46,922 bases of DNA from Lentimicrobium sp. (GCA_024709105.1 JANJXJ010000220.1:1-46922); one strand, 5' to 3'. Positions 8,487 through 18,099 are shown, counted from the stretch's first letter. A program made the numbers and translations. The notes: generated from the sequence alone by a model not told the origin.

Positions 8487-9833
8487 CTAGCTCATTTCCT
8501 TGCGCATGGTTTCCAGACCTTTGCGCACAATTGACTGAATTTCAGTTTTTGAAGTGTCAATGAACTCACATAATGCAAGGTCTTCAGGTTCGACCTCGTA
8601 AATGCCGAGGTTTTCCATCAGGTCAATGTCCTCGGTCAGGATGGCCTTTACAAGTTGCATGGGATAAATATCCATTGGCAAAACTCTCTCGTATTGTCCG
8701 GTCATTACATAAGCCCTTTCGCCTCCGTGCATATTGGTATCAATAACATATTCTTTCTTTGGAGTGAGCCATGAAAAGAATGTCCTGGAAAAACTGAATT
8801 TTCCGAAACCAGGCAGCGCCCAGCCAAGGAACTCGTGGTAGTTTCCTTCAGGAATAACGGATACTACAGAATCGTAGAAATTTGTGAAACTGTCGTGGCG
8901 GATTTGTGTGCCTGTCAAAACATTGCCACTAATGTAGCGGGGATTCTCTCCTTTGATGTTGTTTTTGATGATGGGCGCAATTTCAGCACAGCGGCGGGTT
9001 TTAAAATATGCGGGTCTTTCCACTTCTGAGCCTGCCAGAGCCACCATCAATGATGAATCGTAAGTGCCTGTAAGAAATAGTTTTCCTATGGTAATTACTT
9101 CCTGAACTCCGGCAAACCAAACAACTTCACCTTTATTGATTGGGCTGATGTGATGAATCTGAATCCCAACATTTCCGGCGGGGTGGGGGCCTTTAAAGGT
9201 TGTAATTTCTGCATTCCGGCAGTTAAGGAACTCCTTAGCCGATGTTTTTGCCCCAACATTCAGATGAACCTTGCCCGAAGTTAATTTCGCAAGAACATCA
9301 ATGCCTGCCTGAAAAGCCTCACCTTGTCCATTGACGATGAAATCAAAATCGGGAGCAAGAGGTGCAGTGTCGAACGCTGAAACAAAAATACTTTTGGGAT
9401 TGTGCTCCGGATTGGCAATGGTGCCGTAAGGGCGCTGGCGAATCATTGCCCAAAGGCCGCTCTGGAGTAATTTTTCGATAATCTGCTCCCTGCTGAGCGA
9501 TGCCGGAGAAGCGCTGCCGAAATCAATTTTGGTGTCAGTTCCATCGGCTTCAATCCTTACTTCAAGTAACAGGCGTTTGTCACCCCTTTTTATTTCGGTG
9601 ATGGTTCCGCTTACCGGCGAAGTAAAGGAGATATTGTCGCGATACTTGTCAATAAACACCGGTGTTCCGGCTTTTACTGTATCACCTTCCTTTACCAGCA
9701 ACCGGGGAAAAACCCCGATAAAATCAGTGGGTTTTATCGCAAAATACCTGGGCGATACCTCCCTGACGTTTTTTTCTGCAGTGCCCTTTAAATTGATGTT
9801 CAGGCCCTTGCTTAACTTAATGGTGTTCGGCAT
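8487..9833 (-). CDS. nqrA: Na+-translocating NADH:quinone reductase subunit A
   Basis: NqrA is the cytoplasmic subunit that contacts the quinone-binding region. From ATG 9833 the protein is 448 residues, starting MPNTIKLSKGLNINLKG as family members do. A further in-frame ATG at 9860 lies at the predicted transcription start, so 9833 is preferred. Conserved segments include FPRLLVKEGDTVKAGTPVF (a biotinyl-lipoyl-like fold), RQRPYGTIANPEHNPKSIFV, GPHPAGNVGIQIHHISPI and GNVLTGTQIRHDSF. It is the first gene of nqrABCDEF. Regulatory palindromes upstream are listed separately. Confidence 0.95.
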   Translation of the reverse strand: MPNTIKLSKGLNINLKGTAEKNVREVSPRYFAIKPTDFIGVFPRLLVKEGDTVKAGTPVFIDKYRDNISFTSPVSGTITEIKRGDKRLLLEVRIEADGTDTKIDFGSASPASLSREQIIEKLLQSGLWAMIRQRPYGTIANPEHNPKSIFVSAFDTAPLAPDFDFIVNGQGEAFQAGIDVLAKLTSGKVHLNVGAKTSAKEFLNCRNAEITTFKGPHPAGNVGIQIHHISPINKGEVVWFAGVQEVITIGKLFLTGTYDSSLMVALAGSEVERPAYFKTRRCAEIAPIIKNNIKGENPRYISGNVLTGTQIRHDSFTNFYDSVVSVIPEGNYHEFLGWALPGFGKFSFSRTFFSWLTPKKEYVIDTNMHGGERAYVMTGQYERVLPMDIYPMQLVKAILTEDIDLMENLGIYEVEPEDLALCEFIDTSKTEIQSIVRKGLETMRKEMS

Positions 9834-9869
9834 AGTTGTTGTTGTTTCAAACTGTCGCAATTAAAGCGG

Positions 9870-9877
9870 CAAAGGTA
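9870..9877 (-). promoter_or_regulatory. -7 promoter element of the nqr operon
   Basis: The minus strand reads TACCTTTG here, an exact TAnnTTTG. Predicted transcription starts near 9863, about 30 bases before the nqrA ATG. No convincing -33 element is seen. Confidence 0.55.
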
Positions 9878-9900
9878 TTGATAAACTTAATTATTTAGTT

Positions 9901-9925
9901 TTGTGCATTGATTATTTTTGCACAA
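9901..9925. repeat. Inverted repeat TTGTGCA-N11-TGCACAA in the nqrA/plug spacer
   Basis: Perfect 7-base arms at 9901-9907 and 9919-9925 lie about 25-50 bases upstream of the nqr -7 element. There is no T run and no gene end nearby, so a protein-binding operator is more likely than a terminator. The cognate regulator is unknown. Confidence 0.5.
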
Positions 9926-9926
9926 T

Positions 9927-9948
9927 CTTTGTTTTTTAATTAACAAAG
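9927..9948. promoter_or_regulatory. Rex-like palindrome upstream of nqrA
   Basis: CTTTGTT and AACAAAG form a 22-base palindrome with an A/T-only centre. The inner 18 bases (9929-9946) have the TTGT...ACAA spacing of Rex operators, with one weak position. Rex is encoded in this window and commonly controls NADH dehydrogenases. The site lies well upstream of the -7 element, so repression by direct occlusion is not obvious. Confidence 0.35.
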
Positions 9949-10072
9949 CTACTAAATTTAACTTTCTTTGCAATAAACAGAAACAATAAAAGTTAAACTT
10001 TTGCAACCCGACATCAATCGCTGATTTAATGCGCTTGTTGTTATTTGATTAACAGTAATCCACAAACAAGAT

Positions 10073-11470
10073 ATGAGAGGCATTGTTCATACTCTGGCCC
10101 TGTTTTTTATGGGTTTTTTATTTTTTGTTCTGCCTTGCAGAAGCTCTGCACAGGAGAATCAGCAGGAAAGCCGGAAAAACAAGGCACGCCAGAACAGCAA
10201 AGTTTCTGCTGAAAAGCAGGCAGATTCGTATTTTGATGTTAGTGCCCCCAAATTTGAAGATTTTGTTTACAAACCTTCAATAAAAACGGTATTATTTCAC
10301 AGAGAAGGCTGGGAGTTGAGCCCGCCACTTATCAAATTCAACACCGACGAACGCCTGATGCTATCGTTCGACGATCTGGATGCAGACTATAAGGTATGGC
10401 AGTATACTGTAATTCATTGTGATGCAACCTGGAATCCCACCGATTTGTGGCCCAATGAGTATATTGATGGCTTTACAGATGGCTTTATCCGCGATTATAA
10501 ATTTTCTTTTAACACCCTGCAGCCATTTACACACTACAGTTTGCAGCTTCCGAATGATGATTTCCGTTTTACTTTGCCCGGAAATTATATTCTTAAAATC
10601 TATCCTGAAAATGAGCCTGAAAAACCTGTGATTACCAGGCGGTTTATGGTTGTTGATGCTAAAGTAACCATTAAGGGGAGAGTAAAAAGATCGGGCAATC
10701 CGGATCTGTACTTTTCCCACCAGGAAGTGCCTTTTTCGATATTTAACCCCACCTACAACATTGCCGAGCCCATGCGCAACCTCAATGTGATTATCTTGCA
10801 AAACAACCGGTGGGATAATGCCATCTGGGGCTTAAAGCCCATGATGCTTCGTAGCGATGAGCTTGATTTTCAATATACTGATGGCGCAAATACATTTGAA
10901 GCCGGAAATGAGTTCAGATATTTCGACATCAAAAGCCTGAGATATAACTCTGAGCGTATACGAGCCATTGAAAACAGAAACGACGGCTATCATGTTGCCC
11001 TGCTGCCCGATGTGCGCCGTACTTTCAAGCCTTATGTTACCTATTCGGATATTAATGGCAGGATGCTGATTAAAACTGAAGATGCCCGCGAAACAACAAC
11101 GGAAGCCGAATATGTTTGGGTTGATTTTTTTCTGCCGGTAGAGGCTCCTTTCGCTGATGGTTCGGTTTACATACTCGGAGCGCTTACCGATTGGAGCTTT
11201 AAAGTTGCCCAGGGAGACAAAGAAGGCAACCCTGACGGAAAAATGAAATATAATTTCGCACGGCAGGGCTATGAAGCACGGCTTTATCTGAAACAGGGTT
11301 ATTATAATTATCTGTATGCTTTTGTTCCGAACGGTGAAAGCAAGGCCGAAATGCAGCGGTTGGAGGGCAGCCTATTTGAAACCCGCAATGCATACACCGT
11401 ACTAGTTTATTACCGCGAGCCTGGCGCACGTTTCGACAGATTGATTGCTGCTGAAGTAATCGAAAATTAG
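10073..11470 (+). CDS. DUF5103-type protein, probable T9SS plug protein
   Basis: The 465-residue protein has a Sec signal peptide (about residues 1-27, ending SSAQ). Its mature part starts at the region YFDVSAPKFEDFVYKPSIKT. The blocks VLFHREGWELSPPLI, VIHCDATWNPTDLWPNEYIDG and FTHYSLQLPNDDFRFTLPGNY match DUF5103. That family includes the plug protein that closes the SprA translocon of the type IX secretion system in Flavobacterium. Here three encoded proteins carry T9SS sorting domains, so a secretion role fits. It stands alone between the divergent nqr operon and dnaX. The family call is from remembered motifs. Confidence 0.8.
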   Translation: MRGIVHTLALFFMGFLFFVLPCRSSAQENQQESRKNKARQNSKVSAEKQADSYFDVSAPKFEDFVYKPSIKTVLFHREGWELSPPLIKFNTDERLMLSFDDLDADYKVWQYTVIHCDATWNPTDLWPNEYIDGFTDGFIRDYKFSFNTLQPFTHYSLQLPNDDFRFTLPGNYILKIYPENEPEKPVITRRFMVVDAKVTIKGRVKRSGNPDLYFSHQEVPFSIFNPTYNIAEPMRNLNVIILQNNRWDNAIWGLKPMMLRSDELDFQYTDGANTFEAGNEFRYFDIKSLRYNSERIRAIENRNDGYHVALLPDVRRTFKPYVTYSDINGRMLIKTEDARETTTEAEYVWVDFFLPVEAPFADGSVYILGALTDWSFKVAQGDKEGNPDGKMKYNFARQGYEARLYLKQGYYNYLYAFVPNGESKAEMQRLEGSLFETRNAYTVLVYYREPGARFDRLIAAEVIEN

Positions 11471-11563
11471 TTTTTTTCAGCTGGCAGTGAGAAAATACCA
11501 AAGTTTCAGATATTGAAATACATGCTGCATTGTTTGATTAAAGTTGCTGCATAAGTTATTGAC

Positions 11564-11598
11564 ATTGGTCAATAATTCAGAAAAAACATGTAGGTTTG
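11564..11598 (+). promoter_or_regulatory. Promoter of dnaX
   Basis: TAGGTTTG at 11591-11598 is an exact TAnnTTTG. ATTG at 11564-11567 lies 23 bases upstream as a possible -33 element. Transcription would start near 11605, about 22 bases before the ATG. Confidence 0.6.
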
Positions 11599-11626
11599 AC
11601 ATCCCAAAAACAAACACGCTTATCTG

Positions 11627-13420
11627 ATGGATAATTTTATTGTTTCGGCCAGAAAATACCGCCCGGCGAAGTTTGCCACGGTTGTCGGACAGTCTTCTAT
11701 AACCAATACACTAAAGAATGCTATTGTTAATCAGCAGATTGCCCAGGCATTTCTTTTTACAGGGCCCAGAGGGGTTGGAAAGACCACCTGTGCCAGAATT
11801 ATGGCCAAAACCATCAACTGCCGCAATCTTGGCGCCGATGGAGAAGCCTGCGATGTTTGCGAATCGTGCCAGTCATTCAACAAGTCGGCTTCGTTTAATA
11901 TTTATGAGCTGGATGCAGCTTCCAATAATTCGGTTGATGACATCAGGGTATTGGTTGATCAGGTGAGGATTCCGCCTCAGGATGGTAAATACAAGGTATA
12001 TATCATCGACGAGGTTCATATGTTGTCGCAGGCTGCATTTAATGCTTTTCTTAAAACTCTTGAAGAGCCGCCCCCATATGCTAAATTTATTTTAGCCACT
12101 ACCGAAAAGCATAAGATTCTGCCAACCATTTTGTCGCGTTGCCAGATTTTTGACTTCCGCCGCATCAGTACCGAAGATATTGCCCATCACCTGGCCTGGG
12201 TTGCCAGCGAAGAGCATGTTGAAGCGGAGCCCGATGCCCTGCATATTATTGCCCAGAAAGCCGATGGAGGGCTGAGAGATGCCTTGTCAATGTTTGATCA
12301 GTTGGTAAGTTATGCGGGTAATGTGCTTACATACAAGCAGGTAATTGAAAACCTGAATGTACTGGATCATGATTATTATTTCAAGGTTACACATCACATT
12401 CTCAGGGGCGACATCAGCCAAACTTTGCTTTTGTTGAATGAAGTGATTGACAATGGTTTCGACGGGCAGCATTTTGTAACGGGACATGGACAGCATTTGC
12501 GCAATTTGCTGGTAAGTCAGGACAAAGAGACACTCCGGCTGATGGAAACCAGTGCCAATATACGCAACCAGTATCTTGAGCAGGCCGGTATGTGTAATGC
12601 AGCATTTTTGCTTAAGGCGCTTGAGATAAACAATCAGTGCGATATCAATTATAAAATTTCGACCAATAAGCGGCTGCACCTTGAAATAGCCCTGATGCAG
12701 ATGTGCCGGCTGGCTAATCCCGACGGATATTCGCCTGTAGTTTCTGCTCCGCCAGTAGCACAGGAGCCTCCGGTAAAACCTATTGCACCTAAGCCCGTTG
12801 CCACTGAGCCGGCCCCCCCCCCGGTTACTGCTGAGCCATCCGCCGCCCCCGAAAAACCTATGGCTGCCGAACCAAAGGCAAACTACCAGGCCCAAAATCA
12901 GCCAAATGTTGCAGCAGCTCCTGCGCCTCCCGTAAAAACATCTTATTCAGGGATAAACATCGGCGGATTAATTAATCCATCTTCAGCTCCGGCTGCAGCG
13001 GGCGTTAGCGAGGGAAATGCGCAGGACGAAGAAGTGCTTCCAGCTGACAGACAGGATTTTACACAAGCTGATCTGGAGCGGGTATGGGAACCAATGGCTG
13101 CAAAGATCGGGAAAGACCTGCCCAATCTTTACCATTCATTGGTTTGCCGAAAGCCAATCCTGGATGAAGGTTATAAAATAATTGTAACCGTCGACAACAA
13201 GATTCAAAGCGATGAGATTTTTACCCGCAGGCCCGAAATACTTAATATTCTGCGCACCGGCTTCAGAAACTGGGGAATTACTCTGGAAACCATCATCAGC
13301 GACCGGCCGGTAGAATCGCGAAAGCCTTATACCGATCAGGATAAATTTGATTCTATGGCAGCTGAAAACCCCAGCCTTACCACCTTAAAAAACCAGTTAA
13401 ATCTGGATATTGAAATGTGA
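11627..13420 (+). CDS. dnaX: DNA polymerase III subunits gamma and tau
   Basis: DnaX is the ATPase of the clamp loader; the long form, tau, also links polymerase cores. The 597-residue protein has the Walker A motif GPRGVGKTTCARIMAK (about residues 45-60), a zinc module with Cys in NCRNLGADGEACDVCESC, Walker B DEVHMLS, and sensor region ILSRCQIFDFRR. A Pro/Ala-rich linker spans about 375-450, followed by a less conserved C-terminal tau domain. The linker contains a run of ten C at codons 396-399. Slippage there would stop translation at TGA 12832-12834, giving a 402-residue gamma-like protein. A terminator follows the stop. Confidence 0.95.
   Translation: MDNFIVSARKYRPAKFATVVGQSSITNTLKNAIVNQQIAQAFLFTGPRGVGKTTCARIMAKTINCRNLGADGEACDVCESCQSFNKSASFNIYELDAASNNSVDDIRVLVDQVRIPPQDGKYKVYIIDEVHMLSQAAFNAFLKTLEEPPPYAKFILATTEKHKILPTILSRCQIFDFRRISTEDIAHHLAWVASEEHVEAEPDALHIIAQKADGGLRDALSMFDQLVSYAGNVLTYKQVIENLNVLDHDYYFKVTHHILRGDISQTLLLLNEVIDNGFDGQHFVTGHGQHLRNLLVSQDKETLRLMETSANIRNQYLEQAGMCNAAFLLKALEINNQCDINYKISTNKRLHLEIALMQMCRLANPDGYSPVVSAPPVAQEPPVKPIAPKPVATEPAPPPVTAEPSAAPEKPMAAEPKANYQAQNQPNVAAAPAPPVKTSYSGINIGGLINPSSAPAAAGVSEGNAQDEEVLPADRQDFTQADLERVWEPMAAKIGKDLPNLYHSLVCRKPILDEGYKIIVTVDNKIQSDEIFTRRPEILNILRTGFRNWGITLETIISDRPVESRKPYTDQDKFDSMAAENPSLTTLKNQLNLDIEM
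12813..12834 (+). other. C10 slippery tract in dnaX with immediate -1-frame stop
   Basis: Bases 12813-12822 are ten consecutive C, read in frame 0 as part of Ala-Pro-Pro-Pro codons 396-399. One backward ribosomal slip, or one extra C in the mRNA, puts translation into GGT TAC TGC TGA, ending at 12832-12834. AGCCAT (12834-12839) can pair with ATGGCT (12860-12865) just downstream. Escherichia coli makes gamma by -1 frameshifting and Thermus by transcriptional slippage at a homopolymer; this tract sits at the corresponding domain boundary. Confidence 0.5.
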
Positions 13421-13441
13421 TTCACTGATATCAAGAATCAT

Positions 13442-13465
13442 AAGCCGGATTTTCCGGCTTTTTTT
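13442..13465 (+). terminator. Intrinsic terminator after dnaX
   Basis: AAGCCGGA (13442-13449) pairs with TCCGGCTT (13453-13460) and is followed by a T run. It serves only the plus strand; the convergent transporter gene ends at 13469. Confidence 0.85.
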
Positions 13466-13468
13466 ATA

Positions 13469-15067
13469 TCAGAAAAAAGGCAGACGGAACAGAATGTTCG
13501 AAAATACAATCATCAACACCAGGGCCAGAGGATAAACTGCGGCATAAGCAACCTGTGAAATGCCACTGTCGGATTGTGTGTTGATGGCAGCAAGGCCTGG
13601 TGTAGAAGTCATTCCGCCGGTAATTACGCCCATAAGCGTAAGAAAGTTCATTTTTAGCAAAAACCTGCCAACCAGTGTGGCAATAATCAGCGGGAAAAGG
13701 GTAATGGCTGCCCCTGCTGCAATAAGTCCGAACCCGTAATTGGTAAATGTTTCGCCCAAATGGCCGCCTGCTTCGCAGCCAACAGTAGCCAGAAACATAA
13801 GTAACCCAAGTTCCCTGAAAAGCTGATTGGCATTGCTCGACATTGACCAGATGATGGGCCCGGTTTTGCCTATGCCGCTCAGCACCAGGGCAGCAGCCAG
13901 CACACCTCCGGTAATTCCAAGACTAAAATCGAAAAATCCAAAAACCGGAATTTTAACCATTCCAACCAGTATTCCGATAACAATTCCCAGCGTAATAGGC
14001 AGAAAATCGGTTTCCGAAAGTCTTTTGTCGTCGTTGCCGAGCAGTGTAACTACTTGTTTCATGCTGTCGCGGCTGGCAGCTATCATTACTCTGTCGCCAA
14101 ACCTGAGCATGGTATAGTGCATGGGGCGGAGTTCAATACCGCTGCGGCGTATTCTTACTACCGTTGCATCGTAATTGGCGCCAAGGTTAAGTTTTTGCAA
14201 TGGCTTATTAATTACCTGCTTACTGGTAACTAGAACCCACTGCACATCGTGTCCTTTGTCGAGCGGCAATTCTTCCGTTGTTTCGGGGCCTATGAGCAGT
14301 TTAACTTTTTCGAGGTCTTCCTGTGTGCCCAATGCCCTGATGATGTCTCCCTGGTATAAGATGGTGTCTTTTGAAGGGGTAGTTGTGTGCCCGTCGTGTT
14401 TAACTCTTGAAATTACACAATTGGTAACAGTTCTGAATTTCAGGCCTGTGATTGATTTTCCGTGAATATTTGGATTTTCAACCCTGAAGTTTCCCGGTAT
14501 AAACTCGGGATAAGAATGTTTAAGGTTCTGGTTAAAATCGTCTTCGGCTTTTTTGAAATTGATTTTCAGCAATCGGGGGGTAATACTGGCAAAAAGTACC
14601 ACTCCCACCACACCAAAAGGATAAGCAATACCATATCCTATGGATGCAAGGGGCGATTTGCTGACTTCAACTGCTGCTGCCAGCCCCGGCGTACTGGTCA
14701 TTGCTCCGTTAAAAAGGCCTGTGGCCAATGCTTTGTCAATGTGCATAAAATTGGCCAGCAACCAGGATATCAAAGCGCCGCTGAAAATGATGAGTGAGGC
14801 TATAATAAACAATTGCTTGCCATACTGTTTAAAGCTTCTGAAGAAGCCCGGCCCCGACTGAATTCCAATTGTAAAAATAAAAAGCAAAAGCCCAATATGC
14901 TGATATTCAGATGGTAATCTAAAGCCAAAATGCCCAAGGAGCATGGCTATAAAAATTACTGCCGATATATCAAGCGAAAAACCTTTGATGCGGGCTCTTC
15001 CTGCAACAAGCCCCAGACTTATGATAAGAAAGAGGGCCAGATAGCTGATGGAAATAAGGTTGTCCAT
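13469..15067 (-). CDS. AspT/YidE-family putative antiporter with two RCK_C (TrkA-C) domains
   Basis: The 532-residue protein has two membrane halves (about residues 1-165 and 365-532), each with the family repeat seen as TGLFNGAMTSTPGLAAAVEVS and GVITGGMTSTPGLAAINTQS. Between them lie two TrkA-C domains (about 205-350; HTTTPSKDTILYQGDIIRALG and LRPMHYTMLRFGDRVMIAA). This is the AspT (aspartate:alanine exchanger) superfamily layout, also found in E. coli YidE and YbjL. Many homologues are uncharacterised, so the substrate is unknown. It is a single gene with its own predicted promoter, convergent with dnaX. Confidence 0.88.
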   Translation of the reverse strand: MDNLISISYLALFLIISLGLVAGRARIKGFSLDISAVIFIAMLLGHFGFRLPSEYQHIGLLLFIFTIGIQSGPGFFRSFKQYGKQLFIIASLIIFSGALISWLLANFMHIDKALATGLFNGAMTSTPGLAAAVEVSKSPLASIGYGIAYPFGVVGVVLFASITPRLLKINFKKAEDDFNQNLKHSYPEFIPGNFRVENPNIHGKSITGLKFRTVTNCVISRVKHDGHTTTPSKDTILYQGDIIRALGTQEDLEKVKLLIGPETTEELPLDKGHDVQWVLVTSKQVINKPLQKLNLGANYDATVVRIRRSGIELRPMHYTMLRFGDRVMIAASRDSMKQVVTLLGNDDKRLSETDFLPITLGIVIGILVGMVKIPVFGFFDFSLGITGGVLAAALVLSGIGKTGPIIWSMSSNANQLFRELGLLMFLATVGCEAGGHLGETFTNYGFGLIAAGAAITLFPLIIATLVGRFLLKMNFLTLMGVITGGMTSTPGLAAINTQSDSGISQVAYAAVYPLALVLMIVFSNILFRLPFF

Positions 15068-15086
15068 TGAGTGATTGATTATCCGG

Positions 15087-15094
15087 CAAAGGTA
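15087..15094 (-). promoter_or_regulatory. -7 promoter element of the AspT-family gene
   Basis: The minus strand reads TACCTTTG, an exact TAnnTTTG, 20 bases upstream of the start codon. Predicted transcription begins near 15080. Confidence 0.5.
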
Positions 15095-15200
15095 GTCAAG
15101 TTGCGGGCATAGCTGGATTGATGTTTCAGAATGTTTTGTTTTTTCTCAGATTTTGATTTGTGAGGTGAAGTTTTAATGGAATAAAAGAATAATCTCCATT

Positions 15201-15251
15201 AAAAAGACAGAATGAAATGTTTTGAAATTATTCCTCAAACATTTCATTCTG
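15201..15251 (-). terminator. Long hairpin, probable clpB terminator
   Basis: Arms 15208-15225 and 15235-15251 pair over 17 bases with a single bulged T and a 9-base loop. On the minus strand the stem is followed by TCTTTTT (complement of 15201-15207). It lies about 54 bases past the clpB stop. The arms are A/T-rich and longer than the other terminators here, so a different role cannot be excluded. Confidence 0.6.
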
Positions 15252-15304
15252 CCTGCGTGTAGCCTGCCTTTTTTAGTGGATTAAACCCAATATCTGTAAG
15301 TTAT

Positions 15305-17902
15305 TTATTGTACTGAGTTTAGAAAGGTTAGTTCCCCATTATTTGCGTCTGCAATTATCCGGGAATCTTTTGTTATTGAACCGTCTAAAATTTTTCTTGA
15401 TAATTCATTCAAGACTTTACGTTGTATCACCCGCTTTACCGGCCTTGCCCCATACTGAGGGTCGAAACCGGCATCAGAAATCAGATTTACGGCTGCAGGG
15501 GTGTAGCTGAGCTGAATTCCCGATTTGCCAAGCATGGCCACCACCTGATCGAGCTGAAGTTTTACTACACTTTCAATTTCTTCCTTGCTCAGGGGGCTGA
15601 ACATAATTACTTCGTCTATTCTGTTGAGAAACTCGGGCCTGATGGTTTTTCGCAGCAATGTCATAACTTCTTCGCGTGTTTGCTCAAAAAGACTTTCGTT
15701 GTCACGGTCTCCGGCATTTTCCATGTTTTCTGCAATGATGTGGGAGCCGAGGTTCGATGTCATAATAATTATGGTATTTCTGAAATCGGCTGTTCTTCCT
15801 TTGTTGTCGGTAAGTCTGCCTTCGTCGAGTACCTGAAGCAGGATATTGAAAACGTCGGGATGGGCTTTTTCAATTTCGTCGAGCAGCACCACCGAATAGG
15901 GTTTTCTTCTTACCTTCTCGGTGAGTTGTCCGCCTTCATCGTATCCCACATAGCCAGGAGGTGCGCCTATCAGTCTGGAAACGGTGTGCCTTTCCTGATA
16001 CTCCGACATGTCAATCCGAACCATTGCATTTTCATCATTAAACAGGAACGAGGCCAGTGCTTTGGCGAGTTCAGTCTTACCTACTCCGGTGGTTCCCAGA
16101 AAGATGAATGATCCTACGGGTCTGCGCATGTCCTGTAATCCTGCTCTGCTTCGCCTTATGGCATCCGAAATGGCTTCAATGGCTTCGTTTTGGCCGACTA
16201 CCCGTTTGTGCAGTTCATCTTCAAGATGCAGAAGTTTTTCTCTTTCGCTTTGCAACATCCGGCTAACAGGAATGCCTGTCCAGCGCGATACTATCTCTGC
16301 AATTTCCTCAGCGCCAACCTCTTCTTTAATTAGTGCTGAGCCCGATTGCATGGTGGCGAGTTTGGCCTTCAGGTTCTCGAGGTTTTGTTCGGTAGTTTTT
16401 ATCAGCCCGTACCTGATTTCTGCAACTCTTCCGTAGTCTCCGTCTCGTTCGGCTTTTTCAGCCTCAAAGCGATATTGTTCCATTGATTTTTTGGTTCGCT
16501 GAATTCCTTCTACCACCTCTTTTTCGGCTTTCCATCGTCCGGCAATGGTGTTGCGTTCCTCGCTCAGGTTGGCCAATTCCATGGTAATAGATTTCATCCT
16601 GTTGTCATCTCCTTCGCGTTTGATGGCCTCCCTTTCTATTTCAAGCTGCTTGATTTTTCTTTCTACTTCATCAAGTACTTCGGGTACTGAATTGATCTGA
16701 AGTCTGAGTCTGGCAGCTGCTTCGTCAATCAGGTCAATGGCCTTGTCGGGAAGAAAACGGTCGCTGATGTATCGTTGCGACAACTCAACTGCGCTGATAA
16801 TGGCTTCGTCTTTAATCCTAACCTGATGATGAGACTCATACCGTTCCTTTAGTCCCCTGAGAATGGAAATTGCACTCAAGGTGTCGGGTTCGTCAATCAT
16901 AACTATCTGAAACCTGCGCTCCAATGCCTTATCTTTTTCAAAATATTTTTGATACTCTTTAAGCGTGGTTGCGCCAATGGCGCGCAGTTCGCCACGGGCC
17001 AGGGCTGGTTTCAGTATATTGGCTGCATCCATAGCGCCTTCTCCTCCTCCTGCTCCAACCAAGGTGTGAATTTCGTCAATAAAAAGTATTACTTCCCCGT
17101 TTGACTCAATTACTTCTCTTACTACACTTTTGAGTCGTTCTTCAAACTCGCCTTTATATTTTGCACCTGCGATTAAGGCGCCCATGTCTAATGAAAAAAT
17201 TTGTCTGGATTTCAGATTTTCCGGCACATCGCCATTGATAATTCTGTGTGCAAGTCCTTCGGCAATGGCAGTTTTTCCAACGCCGGGTTCGCCGATGAGT
17301 ATGGGGTTGTTTTTGGTTCTGCGCGACAAAATTTGTAGAACACGGCGTATCTCTTCATCGCGGCCTATTACCGGATCGAGTTTGCCGTTGCCTGCCAGTT
17401 GATTCAGGTTTCTGGCATAGCGATTCAGGGCATTGAACGAATCGTCGGCGGAGGCGGAGTTTACTTTTGCCCCTTTGCGAAGTTCAGCAATAGCTGCTTT
17501 CAGATCTTTTTGATTAAGCCCCGAACGCGATAACATATCCGCAACCTGATCTCCGGCACTGAGTAGCCCCAGCAGCAGATGTTCAACGGAAATATATTCA
17601 TCATTCATTTCTTTGGCTGCTGAGCCTGACTTTTGAATGGCTTTTGAAAGGGTGTTGCTGAGGTATTGCTCACCACCGCTTACCCTGGGAAAAGATTGTA
17701 GTACGGCGTCTATAGTCTTGCTGAGGTTATCGGGGTTTATGCCGGTTTTGCCGAAAAGAAATGAAATAACATGGTCGCCTGCATTCAGCATTGCCTTGAG
17801 CAGGTGGGCTGTATCAACAGACTGATGATTATTTGCAGCAGCCAGTTCGCTTGCATTTTGCAGGGCTTGCTGCGATTTTATGGTGAGGTTGTTGAGGTTC
17901 AT
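15305..17902 (-). CDS. clpB: ATP-dependent disaggregase ClpB
   Basis: ClpB is a hexameric AAA+ chaperone that extracts proteins from aggregates together with DnaK. The 865-residue protein has a double Clp_N domain (about residues 1-145), a first AAA+ module with Walker [16 protein letters not shown] (about 205-219) and [18 protein letters not shown], and a coiled-coil middle domain (about 410-525). The second AAA+ module has Walker [18 protein letters not shown] (about 605) and [15 protein letters not shown]. Length and order are typical of ClpB rather than ClpA or ClpC. I found no exact TAnnTTTG upstream and no CIRCE element, so heat-shock control is not visible. It stands alone, divergent from ppa. 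Confidence 0.96.
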   Translation of the reverse strand: MNLNNLTIKSQQALQNASELAAANNHQSVDTAHLLKAMLNAGDHVISFLFGKTGINPDNLSKTIDAVLQSFPRVSGGEQYLSNTLSKAIQKSGSAAKEMNDEYISVEHLLLGLLSAGDQVADMLSRSGLNQKDLKAAIAELRKGAKVNSASADDSFNALNRYARNLNQLAGNGKLDPVIGRDEEIRRVLQILSRRTKNNPILIGEPGVGKTAIAEGLAHRIINGDVPENLKSRQIFSLDMGALIAGAKYKGEFEERLKSVVREVIESNGEVILFIDEIHTLVGAGGGEGAMDAANILKPALARGELRAIGATTLKEYQKYFEKDKALERRFQIVMIDEPDTLSAISILRGLKERYESHHQVRIKDEAIISAVELSQRYISDRFLPDKAIDLIDEAAARLRLQINSVPEVLDEVERKIKQLEIEREAIKREGDDNRMKSITMELANLSEERNTIAGRWKAEKEVVEGIQRTKKSMEQYRFEAEKAERDGDYGRVAEIRYGLIKTTEQNLENLKAKLATMQSGSALIKEEVGAEEIAEIVSRWTGIPVSRMLQSEREKLLHLEDELHKRVVGQNEAIEAISDAIRRSRAGLQDMRRPVGSFIFLGTTGVGKTELAKALASFLFNDENAMVRIDMSEYQERHTVSRLIGAPPGYVGYDEGGQLTEKVRRKPYSVVLLDEIEKAHPDVFNILLQVLDEGRLTDNKGRTADFRNTIIIMTSNLGSHIIAENMENAGDRDNESLFEQTREEVMTLLRKTIRPEFLNRIDEVIMFSPLSKEEIESVVKLQLDQVVAMLGKSGIQLSYTPAAVNLISDAGFDPQYGARPVKRVIQRKVLNELSRKILDGSITKDSRIIADANNGELTFLNSVQ

Positions 17903-18057
17903 AAAACTTAATTTTTAATCAGTAGGATAACATCAAAACCTCTGCCAGATGCGGATTTGCAGAAATATATGACAAAACGACATGTTTTCATTTTTAAAAT
18001 TGCCAAATTGACACAATATTTTTTTATTAAACCTAAACAAAAGCGGGTAAAGCCTGT

Positions 18058-18065
18058 TACCTTTG
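18058..18065 (+). promoter_or_regulatory. -7 promoter element of the pyrophosphatase gene
   Basis: TACCTTTG is an exact TAnnTTTG. Predicted transcription starts near 18072, which favours the ATG at 18100 over the in-frame upstream start at 18070. Confidence 0.6.
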
Positions 18066-18099
18066 TGCTTTGGCAAACATAAAGTTAAAAATATTTTTT

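Noticed and set aside
12287-12895. A 202-codon open frame antisense to dnaX
   Set aside because: It is a mirror of the dnaX coding region, rich in Gly/Arg/Leu from the Pro-rich linker, with no recognisable domain or promoter.
13442-13470. Bidirectional role for the dnaX terminator
   Set aside because: On the minus strand the stem is not followed by a T run, so it cannot be a normal intrinsic terminator for the transporter gene.
15422-16436. Long open frames opposite clpB
   Set aside because: They lie wholly within a well-conserved clpB coding region and show no family motifs.
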